NCBI GenBank assembly: GCA_003550325.1
Contig: QKWP01001270.1
Coordinates: forward strand, 28,464-92,463
Length of the DNA stretch: 64,000 nt
Direction: 5' to 3'
Source: Gigaspora rosea
Taxonomy: Eukaryota > Glomeromycota > Glomeromycetes > Diversisporales > Gigasporaceae
This document shows, one piece after another, positions 26,061 through 39,880 of this stretch. The translations under genes were made by a program, and so were the position numbers. How positions within the stretch are numbered: the first letter of the stretch is position 1; every line of letters begins with the position of its first letter. The notes below the pieces were generated by a model. It was not told where the DNA came from, did no database searches, and saw nothing but the letters and a program-made list of their open reading frames with translations.

Positions 26061-26465
26061 ATATATTTAAGAAAAAAAAAAAAATATTTGAATTCATGAT
26101 TGCGCAATACTTCTAAGATATGGTCAGCTTCGGTTCAAGAGTTTAATGTCGGTCAAAGTTAGGGATGTTATCAGCTCATTCGGCTCTATTTATTAATCGG
26201 TTTTTAGTTAAATATACAAGCAGGTATATGATATATTGTACGAGTGACGCCAATATATTTAAGAAAAAAAAACCATTCGAATTCATGATTGCGCAATACA
26301 GTATAATACTATCTTCTTAATAAAGATATGGTCAGTTTCGGTTCAAGAGTTTAATGTCGGTCAAAGTTAGGGATGTTATCAGCTCATTCGGCTCTATTTA
26401 TTAATCGGTTTTTAGTTAAATATACAAACCCGGTATATGATATATTATACGAGTGACGCCAATAT
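26061..26465. repeat. tandem duplication of a 190-210 base unit
   Basis: Two adjacent copies, 26061-26252 and 26253-26465, share GGTTCAAGAGTTTAATGTCG, GTTATCAGCTCATTCGGC and a terminal ACGAGTGACGCCAATAT. The second copy carries about 20 extra bases after TTGCGCAATAC. High identity suggests a recent event. Confidence 0.88.
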
Positions 26466-27245
26466 AAATTTTATATAATTTAAGTAGCATTTTCACTTGG
26501 CGTCATCATATTTATTACATGTGTAGCTAATAGACCAATTGGATCCCAGCAAATTTATGTAGTTGACCATCGGTGTATTTAACGTTACATATTAAAATTA
26601 CACAAATCTTTTTTACCAGTTGTAACTTTTGACGTTTTGTCATGTTTAAAGTTAAATCATACTGTAGTCAAAAGTAGTTAATGTTACAAATAACAACAAG
26701 TTCTTATCTGTAAAAAGAAAAGTTCACTATAATTGGCTTAGTATAAAATTAGTAAAATCAACAAAACTATAACAGAATGAATTTACTTATTTTATATATT
26801 TCAAAGTTATGCAATCTCATATTGTAGATATTGTGTTATTGCATGTGGAGACGCATTCTTTCCAAAAATTTTTTTAGTTACATAACATAAAAAGATTGAA
26901 CCAATTTTAGTTATTCTTGCTCATTCGGGTATAATTAAATAATAACACAATAACGATAATAAATAAATAAATAGTGTAGACATGCACCTATTATACTCGT
27001 CTACTACAATACCACTATTTTATTCCTAGTGTATCAAACATAGCTGACAAGTTAAAAAAATTTTTTCTAAACCTAATAAAGATATAAAATGTATTTTATT
27101 GTACAATGAGTGTGTTTAGACTTGTGCGATAGAATTTTTTTTAAACTAGTACTACTGTATATTTATACAATTTCTTTAATATTTCGCGTAATAAAAATTA
27201 ATGAATAAATGTATCCATAATTATAAAATTTCTTGTCGTTCTTAC

Positions 27246-27303
<58 letters not shown>

Positions 27304-27986
27304 TTGAATTAGATTTTCCAAATTTAGATTATATTATAAATAAGCATAAATGCTTTTTTTTCATATGTACTAAAAATAAAAAATTATCTTTGTATGATAT
27401 TATCAACTTTAACTTTGTTATGTAAAATATCTTATGACAAAATTATGTAATATTTACTAGATATTTGGACTATGGTATCACTAATTTTGATTGTAAAATC
27501 GTGAAATAAAAAAAACTTTAAATGTTCTATTTATGTCAAAATAATATGTCAAGTAGAGTAGATTTAGAATATTATATAATAATAACCAGTGATTGTCCTT
27601 TTTTAGCTTGAAATAATGCGTATTGTCATTCTAAAATAGCATTGCACATCTGTTGAATGCTCATTAATTCTGTAATTCGAGATTTTTATGGTAAAATTCC
27701 GTACTTTGATAGTCAAATTCAAATAATTTTCTTATTATTCTATTCTGAGAGGAATTTAATAAAAAAAAAACTTTAACCAAAACCACTGGTTAAAGTGATA
27801 TTCTAATTCGTATTTCAATTTGTCACAAGTCTCGTCTTTTTTTATACACACCTAATAGTACAGTAAAGATACTGACTGTACTGACACGTGGTAAATCGCA
27901 AGATCACTGTGTAACAAAATAACGCGTAAATTTGCTTAATAGAATAGGTATACTTCTCTATTATCTATTCATTAGTTGCTATTAGA
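26466..27986. other. non-coding, with a 50-base poly-T
   Basis: No gene recognised. An unbroken T run spans 27251-27300. It may be the retrotransposition tail of a minus-strand copy, but no element is recognisable next to it. Confidence 0.55.
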
Positions 27987-28134
27987 CCTTAGAATTTAGG
28001 GTTAGGGTTGGTGTGAGTCGGAATTATATTAATAATAGCCAGAATTATGTTAATGCCGGCTAGAGGTTTTTTAATATAAAAACACAACTATCGTTAACGT
28101 AATTCTGGCCCAAAATTAACCTTAAATTCTAAGA
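27987..28134. mobile_element. short MITE with TTAGAATTTA ends
   Basis: Ends CTTAGAATTTAGGGTTAG and (reversed) CTCTTAGAATTTAAGGTTA, with a second inner inverted pair GCCAGAATTA / TAATTCTGGC. No clear target duplication. Confidence 0.6.
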
Positions 28135-28426
28135 GGGGATCATTTTCAAAGTAGAATTTCCCTAAAATATGTGTTCTAAGAAAATATTCGAATGTATGTA
28201 TGGTTATCAAGTCTTACAAAATTATCCTTTACATTAATGTTTAGGAATGAGCGAGTGTTAATACAGCTTTTGTTTTTGCGTTAAAGTAGGGATTAGATTA
28301 TAGAGAAACCTTGTTGATGTAATAAATTTTCTTTATGATATTATCATAATATTTGAGTGCCTGCTAAATTAAATTAAAACCTGGGAAGTGAATTCATTTA
28401 TCCCCTGAAAATTGATAATCGGGCAT

Positions 28427-30420
28427 ATGAAAAAATTGATAGTGTTTTTATGTTATCTTCTAGCGTCGTTAAATAATTCTAAAATTAATTCTTTTAAGTT
28501 TGATTTGGCATATTATTTAGATTCTGTAGGTACAAGCAATGAAGGTCTGAATACTCTAGCAAATCTTGGAATAACTACAACTGCAAGAGCAGTAGATCGT
28601 AGAAAGAAACAAATTTCGGAGGCGCATGAAGAATATATAGAGAAAGTTCTTGAGAATCGTTCCGAAAATGCTTTCATATTGAATATTGATGATTATCATA
28701 ATATTCATGTTAACCGACAACCCGATACTACCAGCACGTCTTGGGTAGCACACATGGCAACAATTATTGCGAATCCATGCCCACATCAGCTATACCACAG
28801 AATAGGGCACTCAACCCAAAAGTCGTTGATGATGAGCTAATTATGAAGCATCTCGATGAACGATTTATTGTAAATCTTGGAATTTCTTACTATAATCGTA
28901 GACAAAAATATATAGGTAAGTGTTCTGATGATAAGCTTATGGAAAGACTAACATTGCACAGCTATGATGACAGATTGGAAGAAAAAAAGAAGAGCAACAG
29001 GCATATACAGAATGCCATTCTTTTCGATTTCGTCGAAAGCCACTTGAAGAGTATTGAAGATTATACGAAACCTCTCCAAATCGTGTATAATCAAAAGCCG
29101 ATGCAAGAATATCTTTCTAATAACGTAGTTCCAATTGTTGCTGACTGGCCTGGGCAGTTCTTTATTCGCAAGGCTATTGCACATCGGCTTCTTCTTAACA
29201 ACGAAATAATCCCTTCATGTGTTACGGCATTTATACCTATGATGGGACCTCTTCACGTTTCCTTAAACAGTCGTGAGCTCGTTTTTAAGAAGAATTGGTT
29301 TTTATTTAACGAAGTCTATAAAGGTATATTCAGACAAAAAAAGGAACTTGGTAAAAAGCCACAGCCATGGCGAATTGATTTAATGCTTCACATTATGCAC
29401 ATGGCGTGGCTTGATATTTCTGATTTGGTTTATTCAAAATTTGGTCGTACTTGTAAGAATATTGAATTCTTATATCTAACCAATCTTTTGAGTAATTTAA
29501 TCCCTTTAGTTCTTGAAGTTTACGCGGTACACCATTGAGAGGGTAACTGGCCAGCTTACGAAGAGGCTTGTATGCGCTGTTGGAGCGATCTTTTCCTTCA
29601 ATTTGACCGAAGGAATTATAAGCGTGCACCTTTAATGTTTTTCTCTGATGTTTTTTACTGGATGAAAGAAAATCATCCCATGTTCGAAATGGTTACTAAT
29701 AATCTTTCTTCTTTAAGCGAATGTCCTGTAGAGCTTGTACACAGTATAATTCAAAGAAGTACAACTAAGTTTTCCAAGGCAAATCAATTGCAAAAAGAGG
29801 CATACTTTATTTTTCAGCACCGGGGAGACAATGCTTTTCGACAATATTTTGTGAATTCAATTAAATATCCTTATTCTCCAAAGCAATTGCACACACTTTA
29901 TCAAAAGTGTGCTACAATACTCCTAAACACGTTTAAGAAGATATATCGAGGACGCTATCTATATTCTTCTATTATTAGTTCATCAGACAATATTAACACT
30001 TATAATTTGCCTTCTTTAGATTATGAAATAACGGATCGTCATTTACCAAGAGGATTCGTTACATCAAGAAAGCCTTTTACAACCATCTTATGCGATTACG
30101 TGCATTGAGACCGCACCAATTGTTCTAACTACTCAGATAATGGAAAAGTTCTTGCATGTGGGCATGGTTATCACGATTATTGTTTAGAAAAATGTAATTT
30201 AAAATGTTTGATTTGTCTTGATTATCTTCGGGGTGAGGTTTCAAAAAATATTAATGCTTTACGGGTAAGTATGAGGAAAAAGTTGGGTGAAAATGAATTT
30301 ATAGAAGAAGATTTTGGGGGCGTAGTTGAGGATGATTTGGATAATTCCGAAACAGCAATCGACGATGCAGCAACAATAGAGAATTTAGAAAATGCAAAAA
30401 AATCTTTTTTTGAGTTGTAG
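28427..30420 (+). pseudogene. transposase-like protein with C-terminal RING-like finger
   Basis: About 660 codons. The open frame from ATG 28427 shifts by one base near 28782 (a C seems missing between NPCP and TSAIP) and continues to TAG at 30418. Inside it are TGA codons at 29536-29538 and 30106-30108, both in the context CATTGAGA. The layout resembles the fungal DUF6589 group: a first acidic site in LNIDDYHNIH, then VADWPGQFF, MMGPLHV and a Glu-containing ELVHSIIQR helix. That link is my inference. The tail has CGHGYHDYC and CNLKCLIC, a RING-type pattern in which the first ligand position is Arg (CGC instead of TGC). It is well preserved for a relic, so it decayed recently or is read through. 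Confidence 0.65.
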
Positions 30421-30631
30421 TGTTTTTTTTATTAAAAAAAAATTATGTAATTATCTTTTTTATTAAATAAATATTTTAACATCAAAAAAATGCATTCATC
30501 TTTAAGAAAAAAAAAGTTGCGGTTTTTTTTAATTGAACGCAGTATTTAAAAATTGTAAGTTTTTTTGGGTGTGCGCAGTATTTGAAAAAATCGAAAGTTT
30601 TTTGGTGTGCGCAGTATTTAAGTTTTTTTTT

Positions 30632-30875
30632 AATAATCAGTAAATCGCATAATTTACAAATTCTTATAGCATAATTATTAAGTATTTAAACAAAAGTTTT
30701 TTTTAATAATCAGTAAATCGAATACAAATTTTGTATATACCGCACGCATAATTCACAAATTTTTATCGCATAATTAAGTATTTAAGTTTTTTTTTTTAAT
30801 AATTATCAGTAAATCGAATATTTTGTATATACCGCACGCATAATTTACAAATTCTTATCGCATAATTATTAAATT
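30632..30875. repeat. three tandem copies with GCATAATT words
   Basis: Copies at about 30632, 30706 and 30798 share AATCAGTAAATCG, ATATACCGCACGCATAATT and TATCGCATAATTA. The GCATAATT word is the same as in the element at 39230-39646, so this may be a decayed relative. Confidence 0.65.
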
Positions 30876-31409
30876 TTAATATTCTTATTATCAAAAACTT
30901 GCGAATTTCATAGGTCGGGATATAGTATTGTAAAACATATAAAAAAAATTTGTTTATCAGTTGTGTAACAATCGGGTGACTCAGGTCATTATTTCCAAAT
31001 TGGGGACGGTCTCACCTGAAAAAAACGCTTTTTATGATTTTTCATAAAAAATCACCAATAGCTCCGAAGTTTGTCTATGAAATCGTCTACTGCGCATTAG
31101 CAAAAAAAATTCCTTGCAAAATTTTGGTATGAGTAGCACTCTAACCAAGCGTCTAACCCAAACCCTAACCACTCGATTTATTACTTTAATTCTTTCGCTT
31201 TATTCGATTGTTTTGATTTTGATTTTCACGCTACACTGATCTCAAATTTTGATTGGTTTGTGCCACAAAAAAGTCACACGACCGGAAAATTTTTTGTGGG
31301 TGAGCTACTATCGTCTTATAACCATTAGTGCGTCGTATGTCTGCCAACTTTAAAACCTGTATAGTCAACATACTATAAATATCTCCAGATTTTTTTTACA
31401 ACATAAAAA
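30876..31409. other. intergenic region before the SAM/nuclease gene
   Basis: No gene seen. A few CCCTAACC-like bases near 31150 are not a telomere array. Confidence 0.5.
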
Positions 31410-32640
31410 ATGTCTTCACACGCTTCTTCACCTTCCTCGCCTCGTACCATGGGCGATGTTATTAAATATTATAATACAGAAGAACTTAACAGCTAGTTGC
31501 TAAGGAGTACTTTGATATTAGATGATGACGACTTTGCGATTCTTCGTAAACAAAAGGTTGCAGGTTCTGATTTCTTAAATTAACAAAAGAAAAATTAGAA
31601 AAATGGGGAATGTTAGGAGGGCCAACAAGAATTATAGAATTTATTGAAAAGCTTAAATGAAACAAAATTATGTAGTTTCTCATCATATAAAATCCTAGAT
31701 GATCTAAAAGATGTCCTCCGCAAGTATAAAGTCAACGGAGAAAAAATTACATTTATAAAACAATTTAATCCAGGTAAATAATATATTTATGATTTTTGTA
31801 ATAGAATACCTGTATAACAAAGTTGATGACTAAAGAAATATATATTTCTATAGTTTATGAAGAAATTGGTAGTGATGATAAGGATCTAAAACAGTGTATG
31901 AAAGAAATTATATTGAGACTTTCTAATTTGGAGATTATGCAAGATACCAATGATGAAATATATATTGCGTACCAAGATGACGTATCTGGTGAAGATTGTG
32001 TTGATTTACAAAATTAATCAAAGTACTTGCTAAAACCAAAACCATGAAAGGTTTAATGTTTTACGGTCATCAGCTTAGTGACAAGTCAGGTGCATTGTTG
32101 TCACAATATATGTTAAGTTCTGCGTTGTTGTTTTCCGTTTGCCTACACGGAAATAAAATGTCAAATTCTGGACGTGTTGATTATTCAATCAGAGGCAATG
32201 AGGATCTTATATATATAGCTGAGGCCAAAATATAAAGCAACTGGAGGGCACAAGCATTATGAATAAAAGGAAACGAAACACAGAACAGGCATTTCAATGA
32301 TGATGATTATCTTTACGGAATAGTCTCTACAGGTATAAATATTTCTATTGTCATTTTTTATTACGAATTTTTTTCTTGCAAAAGGTCCATACTATTATAC
32401 ATTTTTCTGTATAGCTACGGAATGGCATTTTATTAAACTTGTGCAGAAGGGCTATATTGTATCAGTAAAAGTGAATACCGAATTAATTTATCCAAAACTG
32501 CATTAAAGGAGGATCTTGAATCGATTAAGAGGGGGGTTAAAAAGGTGATTGGGGTTGTTGTTGGTCTATTGAGGGATAGAATTACAATGTGTGATAAGCA
32601 TGAAATTAAAAAACGTCATATCCAATCATCTAACAAATGA
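31410..32640 (+). pseudogene. SAM-like plus PD-(D/E)XK nuclease family gene, decayed
   Basis: Begins at ATG 31410 with MSSHASSPSSPRTMGDVIKY, then a SAM-like helical domain (ILDDDDFAILRKQKVAGSDFL, LTKEKLEKWGMLGGPTRII). A helical segment follows at 31823-32017 (DDKDLKQCMKEI). At about 32159-32235 is GRVDYSIRGNEDLIYIAEAK, which fits the Asp...Glu-x-Lys core of PD-(D/E)XK nucleases. The C-terminal part (DDDYLYGIVSTG, then TEWHFIKLVQKGY, then VIGVVVGLLRDR) ends at TGA 32638-32640. From memory this is a large family in Rhizophagus. A TAG after AACAGC, a TGA and several frameshifts show decay. Exon borders are uncertain; a GT donor fits just after 31773. Confidence 0.7.
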
Positions 32641-32833
32641 TAAATATTTTTTTTAACTGTATTTTATCATGTATTATCCGGCCTATATTTTATTGTAATA
32701 ATAAAGAATTGATATTTTTTTTCTGCCCGAATTTATTTTTCTAACGATATGTTTCACGCATATAATTTTACTTGTTTGTTAATTGAATATATCCGTATTT
32801 TTATATACCTACATTGTGACTACGGAACAAAAA

Positions 32834-33080
32834 ATGGCAAATACACAATCTAAAAACAGTTCATTAGAAGAACGGATTTCCCAAGCTTGTAGCTGAGAAT
32901 GATATACTTAGACGGGAAAACACCGAGATCAAGTCTGAGAATATCGAACTTAAAACTGAGAATGTAAAATTAAGACAATCTTTGGAAGAACATGAATCCA
33001 GATTTATAAAACTGGTGCAGAACGATAAAGATACTGCTTCTAAAAACGCCAAACTTAAAGCTAGGGTTGCGAAATTGTAG
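32834..33080 (+). pseudogene. coiled-coil protein fragment
   Basis: ATG 32834 opens MANTQSKNSSLEERI. After a one-base shift near 32880 the frame gives LVAENDILRRENTEIKSENI and continues as a Leu/Glu/Lys/Asn heptad pattern to a TAG at 33078-33080. It is a parallel coiled coil by pattern. It follows the SAM/nuclease relic on the same strand. Function unknown. Confidence 0.55.
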
Positions 33081-34020
33081 AGGTCCAATTCAGATCAGTA
33101 CATTATCTATTTATCCGTATTGCTAGATATAGATAGATCATTGTTCAAGACCAACAATCAGAAGACAAGAATCAAAAATCTTTGTAATTATAGCAAAAAT
33201 ATAAATGCTTGCAAACAAATTAAATCCAAGTACCGCGGGATTGTTTCAGACGTGAATACTTAGATAACAATAATTAAAGGAAGAGAGGTTATCTGTTGGT
33301 GCCACTATGTCGAAACCATGAAAATAAAGTCAAAGAGATAATTTATGAAAGGTTGTTTTGAAGAATCATTTTCTTGAACAAGTCGATTTTACTTCGGAAT
33401 GAAAGATCATTATTTTCCAGCTCAGAATAATAGTAAAAGAAAAGGAGATGCACAGAAATCTACGTTCCAAATTTTTAAAAGAATGCAATACGAATATACG
33501 ATATATGCCAAAAAACTTCAAAGATTTTTTGGAATTGCCTAATAATTTGGCTTCGGTAATACTAGCATAAAAGCTTTCATATATTTCTAAACTTGATTGT
33601 CTAAAAAGTTCTGCCATCGCTTAAAAAATAACATCCCTTATTCCTCATTCCTCCTGGAAAAGACCTCCTGAAGAAGAGGAAGCTTATTGAACATGGTGAA
33701 CATGATAATAATAATTAGTTATTTTTATTTGCATGTAATTGATATCATTATACTGATTGTTATCGTTAAATTCGTTTTAAATTAACGTGTCATTTTGATG
33801 TTAATATTAATTGTAGATGTTAACATGGATTGTGAAGCAACGTATACATACCGGTAATAACATAGATATGAAAATGAATTAGCCATTTTAATTATAAAAA
33901 TTTTATTATTGTATTAAAAATTTGTCAAATAGTATAAAAATTTAGTATAATAAATTTTTTTTACATATTCATGAATTCTTTTTAATTATTGGTTAATAAT
34001 AGAATATCGTCTGCGCAAAG
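33081..34020. other. intergenic region, no gene recognised
   Basis: Short frames occur but none has recognisable composition. This is the 3' flank of COQ5. Confidence 0.45.
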
Positions 34021-35609
<1,589 letters not shown>

Positions 35610-36070
35610 TAAAAAAATTAAATTGATAAAGATCGATATTCATATCGATATACATTTTAAGATTATCATATATGATTAATCAAGATCAATAATTTAGTCA
35701 TATGTAAAATAAATATCACTAGGCTAATGCGTAGCATTATATGTCCGGAGCTAATCATATGATGTTCATCATATTACACAAACGCGTTAATATGCATATG
35801 TTGGTAACATTAAAAGCACAAATATAGACACGCGTGCGGACAGACAAAAAATTTCCAAATTCCATTTCTGATAAGATTTACATCATATATATGCAAGTAT
35901 ATCAAAAAAGTAAAATTTGTCAAGATTTTTACAATTGAAGCACATCAGGAAGGTAATTTTTGTATCACTTCGCATAGAAACTTAGGGACCGTCGCTACGC
36001 TCCGGCCAACAATACACCGTGATTTTACACAACTTTTTTGCATCGTACCTTTTCCAAAAATATTAATAAA
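35610..36070. other. COQ5 upstream region with a dispersed repeat
   Basis: Non-coding. At about 35946-36011 lies a repeat containing TTGTATCACTTCGCATAGAA and GTCGCTACGCTCCGGCCAA. It recurs in reverse orientation at about 54740-54803. Confidence 0.6.
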
Positions 36071-36259
36071 ATGTCAACTGAAACTGTCCCAGATTCTGGA
36101 TATTACAGTATTAGCAATGTTAGCGGTGTACAAAGCTCAGTGTGAGTAGATAATTATGTTCAACTGGTACTTCTGCTTTTTGCTAACCCTCCAGTTATTA
36201 ATTTCAGAACCGATGATACTGTCACCATCGTATGGGAGAGCTTGGTACTTTCATGCTGA
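36071..36259 (+). pseudogene. truncated two-exon gene (MSTETVPDSGYYS family)
   Basis: ATG 36071 opens MSTETVPDSGYYSISNVSG. A GTGAGT-AG intron (36142-36207) joins in frame to TDDTVTIVWESL, and the frame ends at TGA 36257-36259 after 40 residues. Shifted frames beyond it still read FHAEFNSDG and DADIYDLLGIYL, so the original gene was longer. The same downstream exon occurs again, also broken, in the duplicate at 36997-37423. Function unknown. Confidence 0.45.
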
Positions 36260-37423
36260 GTTTAACTCCGATGGTTGACGTTAAAAGGTTGGCAGTGATT
36301 TATGAGATGCGGATATTTATGATTTATTAGGCATTTATTTATAAAAGGAACGAAATTATATAGCTTTTATTTTATATAGGAATTTTGGGGAATGTATATT
36401 TTTATTAACCAAGGCGAGAGCAAGCCTTTATATACATTTAAAAATTTTAGAGCGTTACGCTGAATTTCTAGCGATGCGCTAATAATTTAGTGTTATGTTG
36501 AAAAACTAGCGTTACCCACTTAGAATACATAATAATGCCTAATACTATTAAGGTAGGATCAACAGACGAAGGAAAAATTATTCGTTACATTATCCTTCCC
36601 TTAAAGGGTGAGCTCCTGCGAGCCTAACAAAATCTTAACAAAAGAAAAGAAACAGGAGAAAGATCACTCAACCAAATAAAATTACTAATTTATAAATTTC
36701 AAACGTGAGTCCTCGTGTTGCAACCACTGCCTATCCGTCGGCGCATCTGTGCATTGCCAACCACGAATGTCCCTCACAATCTCAACCACGAAACAAAGTC
36801 AAGTTTTTCCCTGCTCACTTATTCGGTTAATCTTACGTTAGGATCGTCATAACCGTAGTTATCTTGGAACTCAGCCTTTTATCTCACATTCGACGTTGTC
36901 CAAGGTTGGATGGTAAGATTATGGCCAGGGCTGAATATAAATTGAACACAAAGGCAAGAAGGCGTGGGGTTAATATTCATTCCACACAATCGACACCGTA
37001 TGTCATCATCGTATGGAGAGCTTGTACTTTCATGCCGAGTTTAACTCCGATGGTTGACGTTAAAAGGTCGCATGAATTGGGAAGTAATTTATGGGAAACG
37101 GATATTTATGATTTATTAGGCATTTATTTATAAAGGAACGAAATTATATAGCTTTTATTTTATATAGGAATTTTGGGGAATGTATCTTTTTATTAAACAA
37201 GGCGAGAGCAAGCCTTTAAATACATTTAAAAATTTTCGAGCGTTACGCTGAATTTCTAGCGATGCGCTAATAATTTAGCGTTAGAATACATAATAATGCC
37301 TAATACTATTAAGGTAGGATCAACATGATTATGATGGTATAATTATGGAAGGTAGGTGACAACTTAAAGAATTATACAAATACGAAATGAGGAGACGAAG
37401 GAAAAATTATTCGTTACAATACT
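36219..37423. repeat. direct duplication, copies 36219-36594 and 36997-37423
   Basis: Both copies share GTTTAACTCCGATGGTTGAC, GATTTATTAGGCATTTATTT, AAGGCGAGAGCAAGCC, TTTCTAGCGATGCGCT and GACGAAGGAAAAATTATTCG. They differ by several indels. The second has about 65 extra bases before GACGAAGG; the first has an extra GTTGAAAAACTAGC block. The 36595-36996 spacer has no gene I recognise. Confidence 0.85.
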
Positions 37424-37582
37424 GTTTCAAAACAAAAAATGCCGGATTGTTCCTACTTTCGAAGCTTATGGTGGAAGGAAGGAAATTTTCACCCAGAAGC
37501 AAAGTGGGAAGAAGCTACGTAAGTTTTTTCATGGTGGGCTGGTTATATTTGAACAAAACTAATTTTGGCTGAATATAACAAG

Positions 37583-38630
37583 GCTTCCGTATGTGCTCGC
37601 TGAGGGCGTAACTTTGGACGAGTACGAAAGTCACACCGACAAGTTCAACATACATGGTTTATGGGAATGGACAAATTATAAAGTCTTGGTTTATGAACTT
37701 CCATTAGAGCCACACGAAATTTGTATTGGAACGATTGTAAAGGAATTTAATGAATGCTGTAGAGATGTTAACCGAACTGATGCCAGCATCATAAACTTTG
37801 GTGCAACTCGTTAGGATCAATTAACTAACTATCTCAGTCCTATTTATATATCATAGCATCAAATTAATTTTCTTTCTTTTAAAGGAACTCGTGCTGATAA
37901 TTCTGGAAAAGAGGCTGACGCTTCTTTTCGTCCAATGAAACCAGAAGTGCCTGCACTAACCGGAAGTGATGGAAAGGTATCTTTTGTTTTCTCTATTGGC
38001 TTTGAGCCCTTTAACATTGAAGTTTTACATTTTCATGATTTTAGAGGAAACCATGGCCAAATATTATTGTGGAAGTCGCATATACTGAAAGTATAAATCA
38101 TGTCTTCGAAAAGGTGAAAGATTACTGGCTAAAGAATCTTAGTCGCGCACATGATGCAATAGTTGTTAAAATCGATCCGGTTGCTGAGGATGTAACACCT
38201 TCACGCATGCAAGTAAGTTATACTTCTTAAAATATAAGTGATATTTTATTGCTTGTGTATCATTCTAAAGAATAAACCTATGTAGGCATGGCATTTTTGT
38301 TCCACTGACAGAAGAACAAGACAAGGAGAACTTCAACATCGAACTCACGTAATGTCAAATATAGGATAAATTATCTTTTCTACCAATTTTCAAAATTTTT
38401 TAATATGGATGGTTTATTATTTTTATTACTAGTTTGAATTTGGTACTCGTGATGGTGCCGGGAATCTTTTGGATATTTTGCAGGGTACATGCCTCATAAA
38501 AATTAATTTGGATTGTCTCTACCACCAAGCACATCCTGATGTTCAAATTCCACGAACCATCCTTCCCGATCCCATTGTACTGGATTTTTTCTTTGTCAGA
38601 AGTGAATTTCTCCGTGCATATAGAAAATAA
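37583..38630 (+). CDS. Uma2-like PD-(D/E)XK nuclease domain protein, 5' exon not found
   Basis: Exons 37583-37800, 37885-37976, 38045-38212, 38286-38348 and 38433-38630 join in frame with GT-AG introns and end at TAA 38628-38630. Exon 1 follows an acceptor AG, so at least one upstream exon is missing or decayed. The core reads GKEADASFRP, then KPWPNIIVEVAYTES and VFEKVKDYWL, matching the Uma2/DUF820 layout (Asp, then Glu-x-Val in place of the common Glu-x-Lys). The end is PDPIVLDFFFVRSEF. From memory, this type is expanded in Rhizophagus. Biochemical role unknown. A MITE starts 13 bases after the stop. Confidence 0.75.
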
Positions 38631-38643
38631 TATGGTGCTAACC

Positions 38644-39149
38644 TAGAGGTTGGAACCGATTTGCAAATTGTCTAATCGGATATTCATTCTTTTTTAAAAA
38701 AAATAAATCGATTATATATCTCTTTTAAAAAATTTATATCGGTTATAATCCGGTTTTGTATTAAATATATGTATATTGAAATTAGTAATTTAGCTTATAT
38801 TTCATTCACAATAGGCTTTTAAGTATACAAGTATGTACTTGTGCACTATATTGACCTCTGGAAGATCGCATCTAAATTGACGACATATATAAAAATTTCT
38901 TGTTTTTTTCCAGATTAATTCAATTGCTATATATTCAAAAGCTTTATAATAATTACAAAATTCATTATCTGCATTCCTAGTTTTAGCACGACTATTTCGC
39001 GCAGCTACCTTATTTAAAAACCGGTTTAAAACCGATAATCCGATTTTATTTACAAAGTCAAATTTAAATCCGATATATTTTTTATTGTAAATCGGATTGA
39101 TATTTTAAACTGAATATCCGGTTATAAACCGATACGATTCCAACCACTA
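38644..39149. mobile_element. hAT-type MITE, TAGAGGTTGGAA family
   Basis: Ends TAGAGGTTGGAACCGAT (left) and TAGTGGTTGGAATCGTAT (right, reversed). The target duplication TGCTAACC is perfect (38636-38643 and 39150-39157). Subterminal words are ATCGGTTATAA and AAACCGATAATCCGATT. Confidence 0.92.
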
Positions 39150-39229
39150 TGCTAACCATGTGTAACATACAAATCTACGAATATGATTGGCAAATAGATA
39201 TCCCAGCTTTTTTCTAGAGAAGTGCCGTA

Positions 39230-39646
39230 TAGGGACCTCAGTTTTATGCGATGCGATGCGATGCGCATAATGAGCATCGCATATGCGAAGCATAATTTGG
39301 CCCAAAATCGCATAATAGTAACTAATGCCTGTGATTGGTCGATTTTTAACCAACCGATCGTTTTTTTTTTATAAAAAATTTTTGAACGCAAATTTCAGAA
39401 TTTTTTTTATATATACCGTTCCGACATATTCTGAGTAGAAAATCTAACAATGTAAATTATGTAAAATTCCGAAAGAAATTGACCAATCCAAATTGAGTAT
39501 ATTTATCACGTGGTTAATGGTACGAAAAAATCGCATAATTTACGATTGTTTCGCATAATTCTGGGAACGTAAAGCATTAGCCGCATAATTTGGCCCAATC
39601 GCATCGCATAATTTGCATTTTATTTCGCATCGCACTGAGGTCCCTA
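39230..39646. mobile_element. hAT-type MITE, TAGGGACCTCAGT family
   Basis: Ends TAGGGACCTCAGT on both sides. The target duplication GTGCCGTA is perfect (39222-39229 and 39647-39654). Subterminal words GCGATGCGAT, GCATAATTTGGCCCAA and TCGCATAAT occur at both ends in inverted orientation. Minus-strand frames across it are not genes. Confidence 0.93.
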
Positions 39647-39689
39647 GTGCCGTAGCATAGACACTAGGCTGCTCTCTTTCTTTTTTCAT

Positions 39690-39880
39690 TACACTTTTTT
39701 TAAGGTTTCAGTTTTTGAGCTTATGGCTTTTTTTTAAGGGTTTTTCCTTTTTTGAGATCTCGGTTTTTTTCCTAAGGTTTCGGTTTTTTTTACTGAGGTC
39801 TCAGCTTTTTTTTTTTGATGTTAGGTCTCGGATTTTTTTTTTTTTTTGAGGTCTCGGGGGTTTTTTTTAAAGTTAGACTT
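39690..39880. repeat. GAGGTCTCGGTTTTTTT low-complexity repeat
   Basis: Seven or so units of a short GAGGTCTCGG-like word separated by T runs. No function apparent. Confidence 0.65.

Noticed and set aside
39147..39391. Two overlapping minus-strand frames
   Set aside because: They lie across the ends of the element at 39230-39646 and consist of its GCATAAT words.
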